The position numbers were made by a program, and so were the translations under genes. Below the pieces are notes generated by a model. It was not told the origin of the DNA. It ran no database searches and was given only the letters and a program-made list of their open reading frames with translations. From Anaerospora hongkongensis (GTDB taxonomy: Bacteria; Bacillota; Negativicutes; Sporomusales; DSM-15969), in assembly GCF_004339805.1 (NCBI RefSeq), contig NZ_SLUI01000006.1, positions 43,399 to 107,398 of the forward strand: a stretch of 64,000 nucleotides of DNA. Reading direction: 5' to 3'. Of the stretch, positions 25,004 through 34,016 are shown piece by piece (positions within the stretch are counted from its first letter, which is position 1; the number at the start of each line of letters is the position of its first letter).

Positions 25004-25584
25004 TTTTTCAACATCCTGCATAGATTGCTACAGCCTGTTTTTTTGCAGGAGTAGACGAAGGCTGGCGGCATATTTAGCGGTACAAAATCAATAATTACTT
25101 TAGTGAAGTAATCATTGAGCGTTTTTCTCATTTGCAATGAATATTGAAAAGCCACAAAAATGCCCCCAGGCTTGAGTGATTGATATACTGCCGCTATAAT
25201 TTTATGGCGTAGCGGCTCAGAAAACGCGGCGAAGGGTAACCCGGATATAATGCAGTCTGCAGGCGGCAGATTACGCATGTGAAGAAGCCTGTCCAGTTTT
25301 TCGGCTTTGGCACCGTAATGAAATGTGGGATGGGAAATCTTAAGCAACTTGCGCATAGCGAAATCCCTCTCAATTACAAGTACCTGGCACGATTCTTTTT
25401 TATGTTCGGCAATAAAATTGGTGAACACTCCGGTACCCGCACCTAGCTCCACAATCGTTTCCATATGGTCCCACGGTAAGTTGGCCAACATGGCGTTAGT
25501 CAGAAATGACGAGCTAGGAGTAATGCTGCCGATTTTTCCTGGTTCCAGTAAAAATTTATATAAAAAGATAACTCGACTTGTCAT
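25000..25584 (-). CDS. Class I SAM-dependent methyltransferase, PmtA-like
   Basis: A 194-aa protein with the SAM motif VELGAGTGVFT, an acidic motif I post-loop (VLVIERD) and IISGLPFAAFS, which matches the phospholipid N-methyltransferase (PmtA)/rRNA adenine methylase-like group. The C-terminal NMPPAFVY is also typical. Location between a lipid glycosyltransferase and a membrane protein favours a lipid substrate, but this is inference. The ATG 25584 is five bases before the DUF5693 stop codon's end, indicating coupling. Confidence 0.8.
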   Translation of the reverse strand: MTSRVIFLYKFLLEPGKIGSITPSSSFLTNAMLANLPWDHMETIVELGAGTGVFTNFIAEHKKESCQVLVIERDFAMRKLLKISHPTFHYGAKAEKLDRLLHMRNLPPADCIISGLPFAAFSEPLRHKIIAAVYQSLKPGGIFVAFQYSLQMRKTLNDYFTKVIIDFVPLNMPPAFVYSCKKTGCSNLCRMLKK

Positions 25585-25588
25585 TTTT

Positions 25589-27658
25589 TCACTCTTTCTT
25601 TCGCAGGTTACGTTTGGATACCAAAACTGATACCAGGTAGAGCCCGGCAACTGCCGCTACCCCAAAAATAGCGCCCAGCGCCAATCCATCCAAGGCCCGT
25701 ACAAAAGACATAAATACAGGTGTTCGCAGGTGGGCAAACGTTCCTACTAGGGATCCCTGGGCAATCGTAGCCACTGCCACCAAACTGTATTGAACTGAGC
25801 GCGGCCATTGGCGGTAGAAAGCCATTGTTGCTAATAAAAACGCTGGATGGCCGATCATAAACTCCTTCGTCCGGGGTCTGGCATACATTGTCTGTTCCAG
25901 AAATGCCCTGATTTTTAATTCAATTGCAGGCACTGGCACACCGGCAGTGTGGCCGGAGCGTCCGACATATACCCAGGTGGCAATAGCTGCTATGGCAAAT
26001 AGCATTAAAACTTTGATGGTAACCGGGCGCTCCCCAATCCCGCTTAACTGACGCCAAAAATTTTCACTTTCCGTTGGCCCGTTAGGGTTAAATAGTTTGT
26101 ACCGGGTCAAATAGATAAGGGTAATCAATATTAAGGGGGCGACGAAGACTAGCTTGACCCCGCGGAAAATTTCTATTTCCAAAAGAAACCGCACGTCACT
26201 GAGAAGGGCGCCGATGTACAGCCCGCCCACCAAAGACAGCAGGGTAGTAATTACAAGCCCACTAATTCCCTGAACGATAATTTTGCAGAATCCGGCAGTG
26301 GTCTCCAGATTGCCTGAAACTTCATGCCGTCGCCAGCGATCAACTTGCCAGGTCACGGCTAGTACCGGAAAGCAGATCGCACTGGCCAAAGCTGCACTTT
26401 GTCTGGCGGCATCGCCTCTGCCGCTTAGCACCGAAAAGATCAATAGCATTGCTATGACCGCCGTTAACAGATACTGATGACGCGCCGGGAACGGACGAAT
26501 AAGGGACAACAAAAGTACACTCGCAGCGGTTGTGCCCAAAATAATGACAGCAAGGAGCCAGGGAGAGGCAAAATACGGTTGATAGGTACCGGCCCGGCCG
26601 ACAGTAAAATGGTTTTCCAGCAAAGCCTGCTTGACGCCAGAGATATATTGCAGATTGGTTTCGATCAAGGTTTTTCCTGATTCCGGTTTATCATACCGGC
26701 GGAGTAAATTAAGGCGAATATTCCTTTCTTGGTCGGCAATTACCCAGCGCTGGATTGCGTCCGCAATATTCAGTCGTGGCTGCTCAGCTTGGGGAATGCT
26801 ATATAGTCTGGCGGCGCGATATTGAATGGCGGCAACTACTTCCATAAGACCTTTCTGTTTTAAAAATTGTAGTTGCAATGGATGCTCGATCATGCCAATA
26901 GTGAAGTCGCGATTTTTCATTTGGTCAGCAGTCAAAGACAGCGCATCTGGATATCCTAAGACCTCATCACCGACAAATACAATGGCCGAAATGTTGTTTT
27001 GTGAAACCACATTTAGACGTTCAAAGACCGCTCTTACGTCCGACATGGTTACTTTCATATAATTAGAAGGGCGGGGCACTACATAAAAGCCTTGAGCAAC
27101 AACCTCTTTTAGTTCTGTTGTGGACAGGCCTAGATTCTCTTTTAGCACTTTTTCATATTGGGCTTTGACGGCTAATATCGGCTCGTTACCTTCTGCCAGA
27201 ACGGATACTTTGCCGGGACCTAACCGTCGTATCAAGTCGCTTTTTATTTCCTCAGAGGAGTTTTTATCGTGGACAACCACATATACATCTTCGACCTGAA
27301 TGCCTCCAGTAGCAGCTAAGTTGTGCCAAAAAGGATTATTCAAGGCTCCTATCTGATTTTGCTGCAACAAGGAAGCACCAGATAAAACGGTGACTTGACC
27401 GCTCTTACTTAGTTTTTCCAGAGTCATTTCATAAACTGCCAGAGAGGTAATTCCCGCGTCTTTGAACTGCCCCAGTAGAGAGCGTGGCGGCACGCCGACA
27501 ATTTGCGCCAATTCCGCAATATCTTCATAGTCCATAATCAGTTCTACAGTGGAGTTATTTTCTTCTACCTTATACCGCTGCCAGTCCACGGCTACTGTTG
27601 CCAGCAGGCCAAGGATGATAAGACAGATAAGCAGTCGGTTATATATATAATGCGTCAT
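25589..27658 (-). CDS. DUF5693 family polytopic membrane protein
   Basis: A 689-aa protein with one N-terminal helix, a large extracytoplasmic region (about residues 35-370) and about eight C-terminal helices. The opening MDYEDIAELAQ and QFKDAGITSLAVYE are family features, as is the PAIELKIR region near the end. Function is unknown; the family commonly sits in cell-surface polysaccharide regions of Firmicutes. It heads the three-gene transcript with the methyltransferase and the UgtP-like enzyme. Confidence 0.85.
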   Translation of the reverse strand: MTHYIYNRLLICLIILGLLATVAVDWQRYKVEENNSTVELIMDYEDIAELAQIVGVPPRSLLGQFKDAGITSLAVYEMTLEKLSKSGQVTVLSGASLLQQNQIGALNNPFWHNLAATGGIQVEDVYVVVHDKNSSEEIKSDLIRRLGPGKVSVLAEGNEPILAVKAQYEKVLKENLGLSTTELKEVVAQGFYVVPRPSNYMKVTMSDVRAVFERLNVVSQNNISAIVFVGDEVLGYPDALSLTADQMKNRDFTIGMIEHPLQLQFLKQKGLMEVVAAIQYRAARLYSIPQAEQPRLNIADAIQRWVIADQERNIRLNLLRRYDKPESGKTLIETNLQYISGVKQALLENHFTVGRAGTYQPYFASPWLLAVIILGTTAASVLLLSLIRPFPARHQYLLTAVIAMLLIFSVLSGRGDAARQSAALASAICFPVLAVTWQVDRWRRHEVSGNLETTAGFCKIIVQGISGLVITTLLSLVGGLYIGALLSDVRFLLEIEIFRGVKLVFVAPLILITLIYLTRYKLFNPNGPTESENFWRQLSGIGERPVTIKVLMLFAIAAIATWVYVGRSGHTAGVPVPAIELKIRAFLEQTMYARPRTKEFMIGHPAFLLATMAFYRQWPRSVQYSLVAVATIAQGSLVGTFAHLRTPVFMSFVRALDGLALGAIFGVAAVAGLYLVSVLVSKRNLRKKE

Positions 27659-27835
27659 AAACTTGCCGCCTTGTGTTCGTTGTATATCTCTCAGGTTGTG
27701 TAGAAATGAAAAATATATGAGTCATACTCATATTTTCTATAATGGTTTAGTGACGATCTTAATATTAAGTTTATCTTGGCAATTACATGTTTGTCTGGTC
27801 CTATGGCGTCACCTGCAAACTCTTTATATAACAAG

Positions 27836-27863
27836 AGACGGACAACGTTCCAAAAAGTTCGCC
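27836..27863 (+). repeat. Dispersed 28-bp repeat, copy A
   Basis: AGACGGACAACGTTCC then AAAAAGTTCGCC, preceded by TTTATATAA. It shares its layout with copies at 31223, 35108 and 40976. It lies in a 661-base gap (27659-28319) that holds no gene I can support, only this element and the palindrome at 27990. Confidence 0.7.
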
Positions 27864-27989
27864 GATGGATTAAAAAAGTAGACAAGATGGGCGGTACAAT
27901 CCATGAAAATTGGCCGAAAAATAAGAAAATGCTAAGGAGCAAGGCATTGATCAGTGCTACTTTCGTAAGTAGGCTGTGCTATAGACCCT

Positions 27990-28044
27990 ATTCTACGAAA
28001 AATATCCTGTAGGTAATTTACCTACAGGATATTTTTCGTAGAAT
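27990..28044. repeat. Perfect 27-bp inverted repeat
   Basis: Two 27-base arms are exact reverse complements around a single central T (28017). Each arm begins ATTCTACGAAAAATATCC. It lies downstream of the VTT gene (minus strand) and may act as a strong terminator, as TTTTT is inside the arm and TTTT follows on the plus strand. Confidence 0.85.
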
Positions 28045-28319
28045 TTTGGGACAACCTAATAAACAGAGCATGCGGCTTTGCGCATAAAATACAGACTTAA
28101 TAGCTAGATTTAACAATGAAGAGGGGGAGGGGAATTTATATAAACCAAATGGTGTTTAACCATCTGGGTCGTTATTGCTATTCCATATCTTCGTTTAGTT
28201 TCAATTTTGCAATTATATTAATAACATAAATTATCACAAACAAGTTCATAAAAAATATAATCCACATCATCTGCCATCACTCCATTACATTTTTATTTGA
28301 CTTAAAGTGCCTAAATTAA

Positions 28320-29024
28320 TTAGTTAGATTGACCATTTTTCGATTTACTTTTGTTATGCCACCATAACAGTCCATAAATAACCGTTACCCCGAAAACTAT
28401 CAGCGCTAATCGTAGTTGGTTTTCCTGATAGTTTACAACATCATAGCCTACCACCACTTCTAATGCAGTTGAAGGTAACTTGCCAAGAAAGTTAGCCAGA
28501 ATATAATCCTTCAGCGATATACGACTTACTGCACCTAAGGCGGTAATGATTCCAGATGGAAAATAGGGTAACATTCGGGCAATAAGCATCATTTGGAACC
28601 CGCTGGAACCACTAAATTCATCTATTTTCTGCAGCATTTTACTCTTTTTGATTAGTTCCTCCGCAGAGCTGCGGAGCACGGTTCGCATTAAAATAAAACT
28701 CGAAATTACACCAATGGTTTCGGCAAACCAGGAAATCACAATGCCTGGTCCTATACCGAAAACTATACCATTAGCAGTAGAAATGAAAATAGAAGGTAAA
28801 AATCCCACCATATTAATGAGTATATCAATAATTATACTGATCACAATGGCCCAGACCCCAAAGGAGCGAAGAAATTCAATCGTGCCGGATATATCTCCGC
28901 TTGTAGCCAAATACCATATGGTTGCAAACAAATCAGGCTTGGCAAGGTAAGCACTCACAACCAGAATCGCTAGCATCGCGACAGCGGTGAGTTTAACTAC
29001 TATTTCGCGATTTGTTTTATTCAT
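28320..29024 (-). CDS. TVP38/TMEM64 (VTT/DedA-like) membrane protein
   Basis: A 234-aa polytopic protein with the VTT core: GFLPSIFISTANGIVFG, the amphipathic SWFAETIGVISSFILMR segment and RMLPYFPSGIITALGAVS. VTT/DedA proteins move lipids between leaflets or support envelope integrity; the substrate here is unknown. The ATG at 29024 is behind AAGGAG at nine bases. Confidence 0.9.
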   Translation of the reverse strand: MNKTNREIVVKLTAVAMLAILVVSAYLAKPDLFATIWYLATSGDISGTIEFLRSFGVWAIVISIIIDILINMVGFLPSIFISTANGIVFGIGPGIVISWFAETIGVISSFILMRTVLRSSAEELIKKSKMLQKIDEFSGSSGFQMMLIARMLPYFPSGIITALGAVSRISLKDYILANFLGKLPSTALEVVVGYDVVNYQENQLRLALIVFGVTVIYGLLWWHNKSKSKNGQSN

Positions 29025-29209
29025 CTGTTGCGTCTCCTTAAACAATTGCGATAAGGTTCTACGAGTACTATACTAAAACATTGTGTGATTCTCGTGAAGA
29101 AATCTGAAGTAAATGACAACATTTCTTACCGCGGACTTAATCGGCGCTTTAGCTATCGGCATAATAAAAACAGATTATACAGTAATTAGTTACTTCTTCC
29201 CTGTTTGGT

Positions 29210-30595
29210 TTATTTAGAAGTCTTTTTAGGAGCTTTACTTCCTATGCGTACTACCGTGTCAACGGACTCAAACTCATCAGTACTGAGCAATTCCCGGCTG
29301 GTTTCTTTTCCATTTAACTTTTTAATTCGATATGTCGTTACCAAGAAGCCTTTTAGTCCATCTACTTCTACCTCTTGTTTTCCTAACTCCAGAGTTACAT
29401 CTTGTTTAATAATCGTCTTAGGTTCAATGGTTTTAGTACTTGTGGCAACAATTTGTATTTCAGGAGTATGTTCGCTATATTTCCCTAAAATAGTGACCGT
29501 GAGCTGATTCCCAACAGCATCAGTTTTAAGGTAAATATTTCCGGAAGTAGTATTGCGGAATATAAAATCGAGTAAATTGTCTGCGACAGTGGCATCTTGG
29601 CCAAGGGGAAGATAGGCAGGGGGTCGAATATGAGAAGTTCTCTCTACGATGGTCATATCAGCCATTAGGGCAGCATTATAAACTGTACTGCTCACCTGGC
29701 ACACTCCTCCCCCCCAGTCAGGAACCAGGACACCATTAATATAGCCGGGGGCCTTCTTGAAGCCGCGATCTGCGAGACGCGGGCCAACAACAAGATTGAA
29801 GGAGAACGAATCATCACGGCGTACCAACGTATTATTGATACTCTTGGCAGCCAGATAAATATTTTCAGAACGATTAGTGTCCGACGAGTCAAATTGGGTA
29901 GTATAGGAGGCAAGCACACGATCAATCTCTTGTAAATCGGCAGAGCTGGTCTGTGGCATCGTCTTGTCTACCGTCAGATTAATCGAAAAGATTCCTTGAG
30001 TAGTAATACTGGTTGTAATATCTTCCGTCGTTTTAACAATATTAAGCTTTTGTCCAAACTCGTCAGGTATAAGGACGAGTTTGTTTTCTTTTAATAAAAT
30101 AAGTGTGGCATCTTTCGGGGGGATATCGATAGCTTGGCTGATACCTATCAATAACTGATTGAGCTTCTCCGTATTATATGAAATGGATAAAGGTATTCTA
30201 TATCCCTGATTAACTGTAAGATAGCGCTCTTTCAATTGTGCTACTATAGGACCATTTCTGCCGACTTGGTAAGCTGCGCGTGCCAGTTGGTCTGCATCAA
30301 TAGTAAGTTCAATGTTGGCAGTTGAGACCGTCCAAGTTTTGCTGGCATACATGAGTTGAATAGGTTCAGCAGTTCTGGCGCGATAAACTGCTAAAAGTTT
30401 TTGTTTTGCCCGTTCTTCGGATAGTCCGCCAAGATCAATGTCTGCCACCATTACACCTTGATAAATTGTATTTGTCATTGTAACAACGGCATTTGCAGCA
30501 AGAAAGCCGATTGTGCTTAACAAAAAAATAATAGCAAAGAAAATCGCCAGTTTGGTGGTTTGGCTGACTGCGCTAAATATTGTTGTAACTTGCAC
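29210..30595 (-). CDS. VanW-family protein with C-terminal G5 domain
   Basis: A 461-aa protein with an N-terminal membrane helix, a peptidoglycan-binding-like region, the VanW domain (GPRLADRGFKKAPGYING, then DWGGGVCQVSSTVYNAAL) and a G5 module at the end (VTLELGKQEVEVDG to VDTVVRIG). VanW proteins are linked to the wall and to glycopeptide response, but their enzymatic role is unsettled. I place the start at GTG 30595 because GGAG is eight bases upstream; GTG 30604 is too close to it. Confidence 0.9.
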   Translation of the reverse strand: MQVTTIFSAVSQTTKLAIFFAIIFLLSTIGFLAANAVVTMTNTIYQGVMVADIDLGGLSEERAKQKLLAVYRARTAEPIQLMYASKTWTVSTANIELTIDADQLARAAYQVGRNGPIVAQLKERYLTVNQGYRIPLSISYNTEKLNQLLIGISQAIDIPPKDATLILLKENKLVLIPDEFGQKLNIVKTTEDITTSITTQGIFSINLTVDKTMPQTSSADLQEIDRVLASYTTQFDSSDTNRSENIYLAAKSINNTLVRRDDSFSFNLVVGPRLADRGFKKAPGYINGVLVPDWGGGVCQVSSTVYNAALMADMTIVERTSHIRPPAYLPLGQDATVADNLLDFIFRNTTSGNIYLKTDAVGNQLTVTILGKYSEHTPEIQIVATSTKTIEPKTIIKQDVTLELGKQEVEVDGLKGFLVTTYRIKKLNGKETSRELLSTDEFESVDTVVRIGSKAPKKTSK

Positions 30596-30719
30596 GACAG
30601 GCACTCCAATCTGTACAAAACCTCCGCAATTACCTAGACGCTGACGCTATTACTTATTCTCATTGAAACCTCAATAAATGAATTAGCTTGTTGAAGGCTC
30701 TCATATTTTCTAAACCAGA

Positions 30720-30759
30720 TGGTTGCCCGGTATCATGTCCCCCGATACCAGGCAAACCA
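30720..30759. terminator. Strong hairpin
   Basis: TGGTTGCCCGGTATC pairs with GATACCAGGCAAACCA (one mismatch, one bulge). It follows the small gene at 30831 (minus) and precedes vanW; without a clear T run its terminator role is tentative. Confidence 0.5.
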
Positions 30760-30830
30760 TTTATATAAACAGCCCTGGCCAACCTCCGTGCTATAGCGGC
30801 CAGTCAACCAGGAACTGGAGGATGACTAAT

Positions 30831-31100
30831 TTATTTCATGGCAGTTGCCATCCTTTTGGTCCGCTTACGATAGATGCTGTGTCCAGTATTGGTGACCGAT
30901 TTCTGGTTTTTGCTGTTTTTGGCGAGGGTATAGTCCATACCTCGACGATCGAGAATCTGACGTACTTGCCCCGTAGTGATATCGCCACGGGGATCGCAAA
31001 GCGAATAGCGCCGATTGACCAAGCGCTCCAGCATAGTGGTAATCACGAAAAATTCATTGGATTTTGCATTGTCATAGGCTTCTAGGATGAGCCGTTCCAT
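30831..31100 (-). CDS. Small basic protein of unknown function
   Basis: I do not recognise this 89-aa protein. It is likely real because GAGGTG lies at the correct distance before its ATG and the gene stands in an otherwise empty interval. The first half is predicted helical (LILEAYDNAKSNEFFVITTM), while the C-terminal 30 residues are strongly basic (YRKRTKRMATAMK), compatible with nucleic-acid binding. No neighbour suggests a role. Confidence 0.6.
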   Translation of the reverse strand: MERLILEAYDNAKSNEFFVITTMLERLVNRRYSLCDPRGDITTGQVRQILDRRGMDYTLAKNSKNQKSVTNTGHSIYRKRTKRMATAMK

Positions 31101-31222
31101 GTTATCACCTCGTATGGTTATGTAATTTTTTCTGAAAGATTATTATGTTTTGCAGGCCATTTAGGCATGCGATCTCGCAAAAGTGGTAGGCAGATTACAA
31201 CAACCAGCTTTCTATAAATAAT

Positions 31223-31252
31223 AGACGGATAAAGTTCCAGAAAAGTTCATCC
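31223..31252 (+). repeat. Dispersed 28-bp repeat, copy B
   Basis: AGACGGATAAAGTTCC followed by AGAAAAGTTCATCC, preceded by TCTATAAATAAT. It is next to the terminator at 31264. Confidence 0.75.
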
Positions 31253-31263
31253 AATGGAAAAAA

Positions 31264-31302
31264 AACAGGAAATGCTGCACATTGTGCGCAGCATTTCCTG
31301 TT
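31264..31302 (-). terminator. Rho-independent terminator
   Basis: AACAGGAAATGCTGC pairs with GCAGCATTTCCTGTT; on the minus strand it is followed by TTTTTTTT. It ends the DUF1624 gene. Confidence 0.92.
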
Positions 31303-31340
31303 GAAACCAAAGAGCAAATTATTAACGCGATAGACCGCTT

Positions 31341-32036
31341 CTACCCATTTTTGAAGCGATGCAAAATGTACAGGGTAGTCAGCAACACCGGCTGATGAAT
31401 GAGGTAAACGGCCAGTGAATGACGACCTAATGCTACAAGCGGCTGTAGCCAACGGGGCTGTGGAAGATGGGAACGGCGTTCTTTGTACAATAGCTGTCCT
31501 AACGCCGCTCCATATAGAAAAAAACCTGACCAAGGCAGCAGTGGGTAGTAATCAAGAGAAGTGAAGTCAGCCGGTGTTATACCGAACGGCAGCAGCAGGG
31601 AATAGGGGGTGGTAAATTGTATCGTCCAGTAGAAGGAGGCGATAACTGTCGTTCCGGCCAGTATCAACCCAATTGGTCTTAGCTTTTTAATAAAAGGAAA
31701 GAACATCATACAGCTACCCAGCATATGCAGGATGCCAAACCGGATATACGTCTGCGGGTTATACAAATAGGTAACCAATGTAATCAACAGCCCTCAAGTG
31801 AAAACAACGACACCTTTGCGAAACTGATAAATGCTGAGGGTAGAACTGACACCGGCGATTGCCATAAACATAATTGCCGACAATTTACCTTCGTAATACC
31901 AAAAGCCGTCCATGTAGTTCAGGTTATAACCCCAAAAATCAGTCAGATCAACTATTAGATGAAAGACTACCATTAGCAGAAGCGCAATTCCCCTAAAGAA
32001 GTCAATTTCCCATATTCGAGATGATGAATTTGTCAT
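31341..32036 (-). pseudogene. DUF1624 (heparan-alpha-glucosaminide N-acetyltransferase-like) membrane protein, in-frame TGA
   Basis: The product is a polytopic acyltransferase-like protein with the family start RIWEIDFFRGIALLLMVVFH and later LHMLGSCMMFFPFI and LGRHSLAVYLIHQP. A TGA at 31794-31796 interrupts it after GVVVFT and the same frame continues GLLITLV. One base (CGA to TGA) would restore an arginine. All other parts are intact, including an AGGAGC ribosome site before ATG 32036, so the mutation is recent or a sequencing error. Confidence 0.8.
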
Positions 32037-32149
32037 TAATAGAATGCTCCTAAAAGACATGAACCAGCGCCAGGGTCTGCATAGTGGTTCTGGAAAATTT
32101 ACTAGCTATTTTCTGAACCATGCAAGAAGTGCTCGTTAGTGGGGGACGG

Positions 32150-32521
32150 CTATTGAGAAGGGCGATTAGAGGCGCGTAAAACGGCTTTAACCCGGGCCAC
32201 GAGTTCTCTGGGGCTAAAAGGTTTGGTAATGTAGTCGTCAGCCCCTAGTGAGAAAGCCGTTAGCTTGTCTGATTCATTGCAATCAGCTGTCAGAAAGATG
32301 ATGGATACCGGACGCTGGATGTGCTGGCAGATTTCCCAGCCCGACAATTTGGGAAGCATAACATCTAGGATTAATAAAGTAGGACGATATTCCTCCTCCA
32401 TAGCCAGAGCTTGTTCACCGTCGGCTGCCGTATAAACAGTAAATCCTTCGCGTTGTAAATACAATTTGACAATTTTGCTAATGGCTGGTTCGTCTTCTAC
32501 CACTAAAATCGTTTCATTCAT
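32150..32521 (-). CDS. Stand-alone response-regulator receiver domain
   Basis: This 123-aa protein is only a receiver domain: acid pair at E9/D10, phospho-acceptor D53 in LLILDVMLP, FLTA, and the lysine in YITKPF. Sequence similarity is to OmpR/PhoB regulators, yet the protein stops right after the linker (RASNRPSQ), and no winged-helix domain is found downstream in any frame. It could act like Spo0F/CheY or be a truncated regulator. GAGGAG precedes the ATG, which overlaps the stop of a 29-aa membrane ORF (ATGA). Confidence 0.85.
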   Translation of the reverse strand: MNETILVVEDEPAISKIVKLYLQREGFTVYTAADGEQALAMEEEYRPTLLILDVMLPKLSGWEICQHIQRPVSIIFLTADCNESDKLTAFSLGADDYITKPFSPRELVARVKAVLRASNRPSQ

Positions 32522-32607
32522 AGGGAAGCTCCTCTTATGAGTTGATAGATTAGGTAGATAAGATAAAAGGCCATTATGATTCCAGCTAGCCACACGTCGT
32601 CCTTCAT
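32518..32607 (-). CDS. KdpF-like 29-aa membrane microprotein
   Basis: A 29-residue ORF with GGGAGG at the right distance before its ATG and a 4-base overlap with the receiver gene. It starts MKDDVW, has one helix (LAGIIMAFYLIYLIYQLI) and ends RGASL. Length and pattern match KdpF, the small stabilising subunit of the Kdp potassium pump, but kdpABC are not in the window. It may be a kdp remnant or a small partner of the receiver protein. Confidence 0.6.
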   Translation of the reverse strand: MKDDVWLAGIIMAFYLIYLIYQLIRGASL

Positions 32608-32632
32608 AAGGGCCTCCCTTTTTAGAGTGTAA

Positions 32633-33499
32633 TCAAAGAGGAGTGTCGGCTTCTTGAAAGAGAGCCAAACTGACTAATCCAACACCAAGTAATAAAATAA
32701 AAGCTAAGAATAGTGGCCCAATAAATGGAATATTGGTTATCAATGAGACGAAGGCAGCGCCATAGAGTGATTTTAACCAAGCAGGCTTGTCAAATTCACC
32801 TGCTTTGGCGGCAAGTCGACCGCCAATAGCCAAGCATACGCCGCTGGCACCGAAAGTGGCGGTTAGGAGAAAAAAGAGACCTACAACGAGTGCCAAAGGT
32901 AGCCCTATAATGCTGACCATCAGTAAACTTTCCAGTAGTAAAAACGCCAGGCCTAAGAGCAATCCCATGGCGGCCGCCTTGCCGCAAGACGATTGGCAGA
33001 CTGATTCAAGCCGCTGGCAGCGGGAACGAAATCCCCAAGATAGTGCTGGGAGGATCATGAGAAAAGTAAAGGTTATGGTCAGTTGGACAAATCCCCAGAG
33101 AAATACCAGCAATGCGGCAAGTAGAATACTGGTTATGTTGTTAGAACCTGATTCCAGGTTCACAATCCCTCTTTTTACGACTGCGCCAGCTTCTTCGGTA
33201 AAGCGTCCACCCAGGACAAAGACACGTTTTTCAAGCTGTGCCGTGGGCAGCAAGGTCAGGTTACCGTTGATGACAACAACCTCATCGCTTACGTTGCCAG
33301 CAATAGTTACATCGGCGCCAATGACCACCACATGCTCGACAAAGGCGTTTGGGGGGATGAACACATCTTTAAAATCGATGACATCCGGGGCCGAATCGCC
33401 TGACAACCGGTTGGCTGCGGATGCAGGTTGTAGCGGCAGGGTGATTACCGTCAGTATCATTAGTGCCAGACTAACAGCCGCCCAAAATTTTTTTTGCAT
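32633..33499 (-). CDS. Exported polymer-forming (bactofilin-like) repeat membrane protein
   Basis: A 288-aa protein with a signal peptide (about residues 1-28), a beta-helix-like part (VVVIGADVTIAGNVSDEVVV and similar strands to about residue 115) and four membrane helices in the C-terminal half. Such proteins are often encoded with ECF sigma/anti-sigma genes. A wall or envelope stress role is inferred from the two genes upstream. ATG follows GGGAGG. Confidence 0.75.
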   Translation of the reverse strand: MQKKFWAAVSLALMILTVITLPLQPASAANRLSGDSAPDVIDFKDVFIPPNAFVEHVVVIGADVTIAGNVSDEVVVINGNLTLLPTAQLEKRVFVLGGRFTEEAGAVVKRGIVNLESGSNNITSILLAALLVFLWGFVQLTITFTFLMILPALSWGFRSRCQRLESVCQSSCGKAAAMGLLLGLAFLLLESLLMVSIIGLPLALVVGLFFLLTATFGASGVCLAIGGRLAAKAGEFDKPAWLKSLYGAAFVSLITNIPFIGPLFLAFILLLGVGLVSLALFQEADTPL

Positions 33500-33518
33500 G
33501 AAGACGACCTCCCTTTGA

Positions 33519-34016
33519 TTAAGCGATGCGGCGTATGGCCAGGCGTCGTATGGATGCCAGTACGATGAATAGCAATGTGGATAATGCTACGCCGCTAATT
33601 ATTTGCAGCAAGGGAGTGGTTTTAACAACCAAGGTTCCCAATCTGACGAGGGTGAAGATAATATTGCCGATGAGCCAGAGCAAACTGAAAAAAAATGGGC
33701 TTATGATTACCAGTGTGACAATGATCAAGCCAGTCAAGGCTAAACCGATACCGATGATTGGTTTTAAAAAGGCGCCGCCCGATTCGGCTAACCCAATTTT
33801 GTTCATCGTTGCTTGAACAAAGGAGTTATCTAGGATAAGCACCGGCATGTGCTCTTTGAGAAACCGAGTGGTTTCTGCCAGTGAAGTAAGCTCAGTCCGG
33901 CAGGCCGGGCAATTTGCTAAATGTTCGTCTACTTGCTGGGTTAAATCATTGTTCAACTCATTATCAAGGTGCTCCCACAACAAATCTTTACATGTTTTGC
34001 AATCCATGTTTGTCAC
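33519..34016 (-). CDS. Anti-sigma factor with zf-HC2 domain
   Basis: A 165-aa protein with the zinc-binding anti-sigma motif (CKTCKDLLWEHLDNEL then HLANCPAC) and two or three C-terminal helices, so it is membrane-bound with the ZAS domain in the cytoplasm. It should bind and hold the sigma factor encoded just upstream. The GTG start overlaps that gene's stop (GTGA), which supports co-translation; ATG 34007 is the alternative. Confidence 0.9.
   Translation of the reverse strand: MTNMDCKTCKDLLWEHLDNELNNDLTQQVDEHLANCPACRTELTSLAETTRFLKEHMPVLILDNSFVQATMNKIGLAESGGAFLKPIIGIGLALTGLIIVTLVIISPFFFSLLWLIGNIIFTLVRLGTLVVKTTPLLQIISGVALSTLLFIVLASIRRLAIRRIA

Noticed and set aside
31794-31796. TGA as a selenocysteine codon
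   Set aside because: It lies in a loop of a membrane protein where the natural residue is probably arginine, and no SECIS-like hairpin is evident after it.
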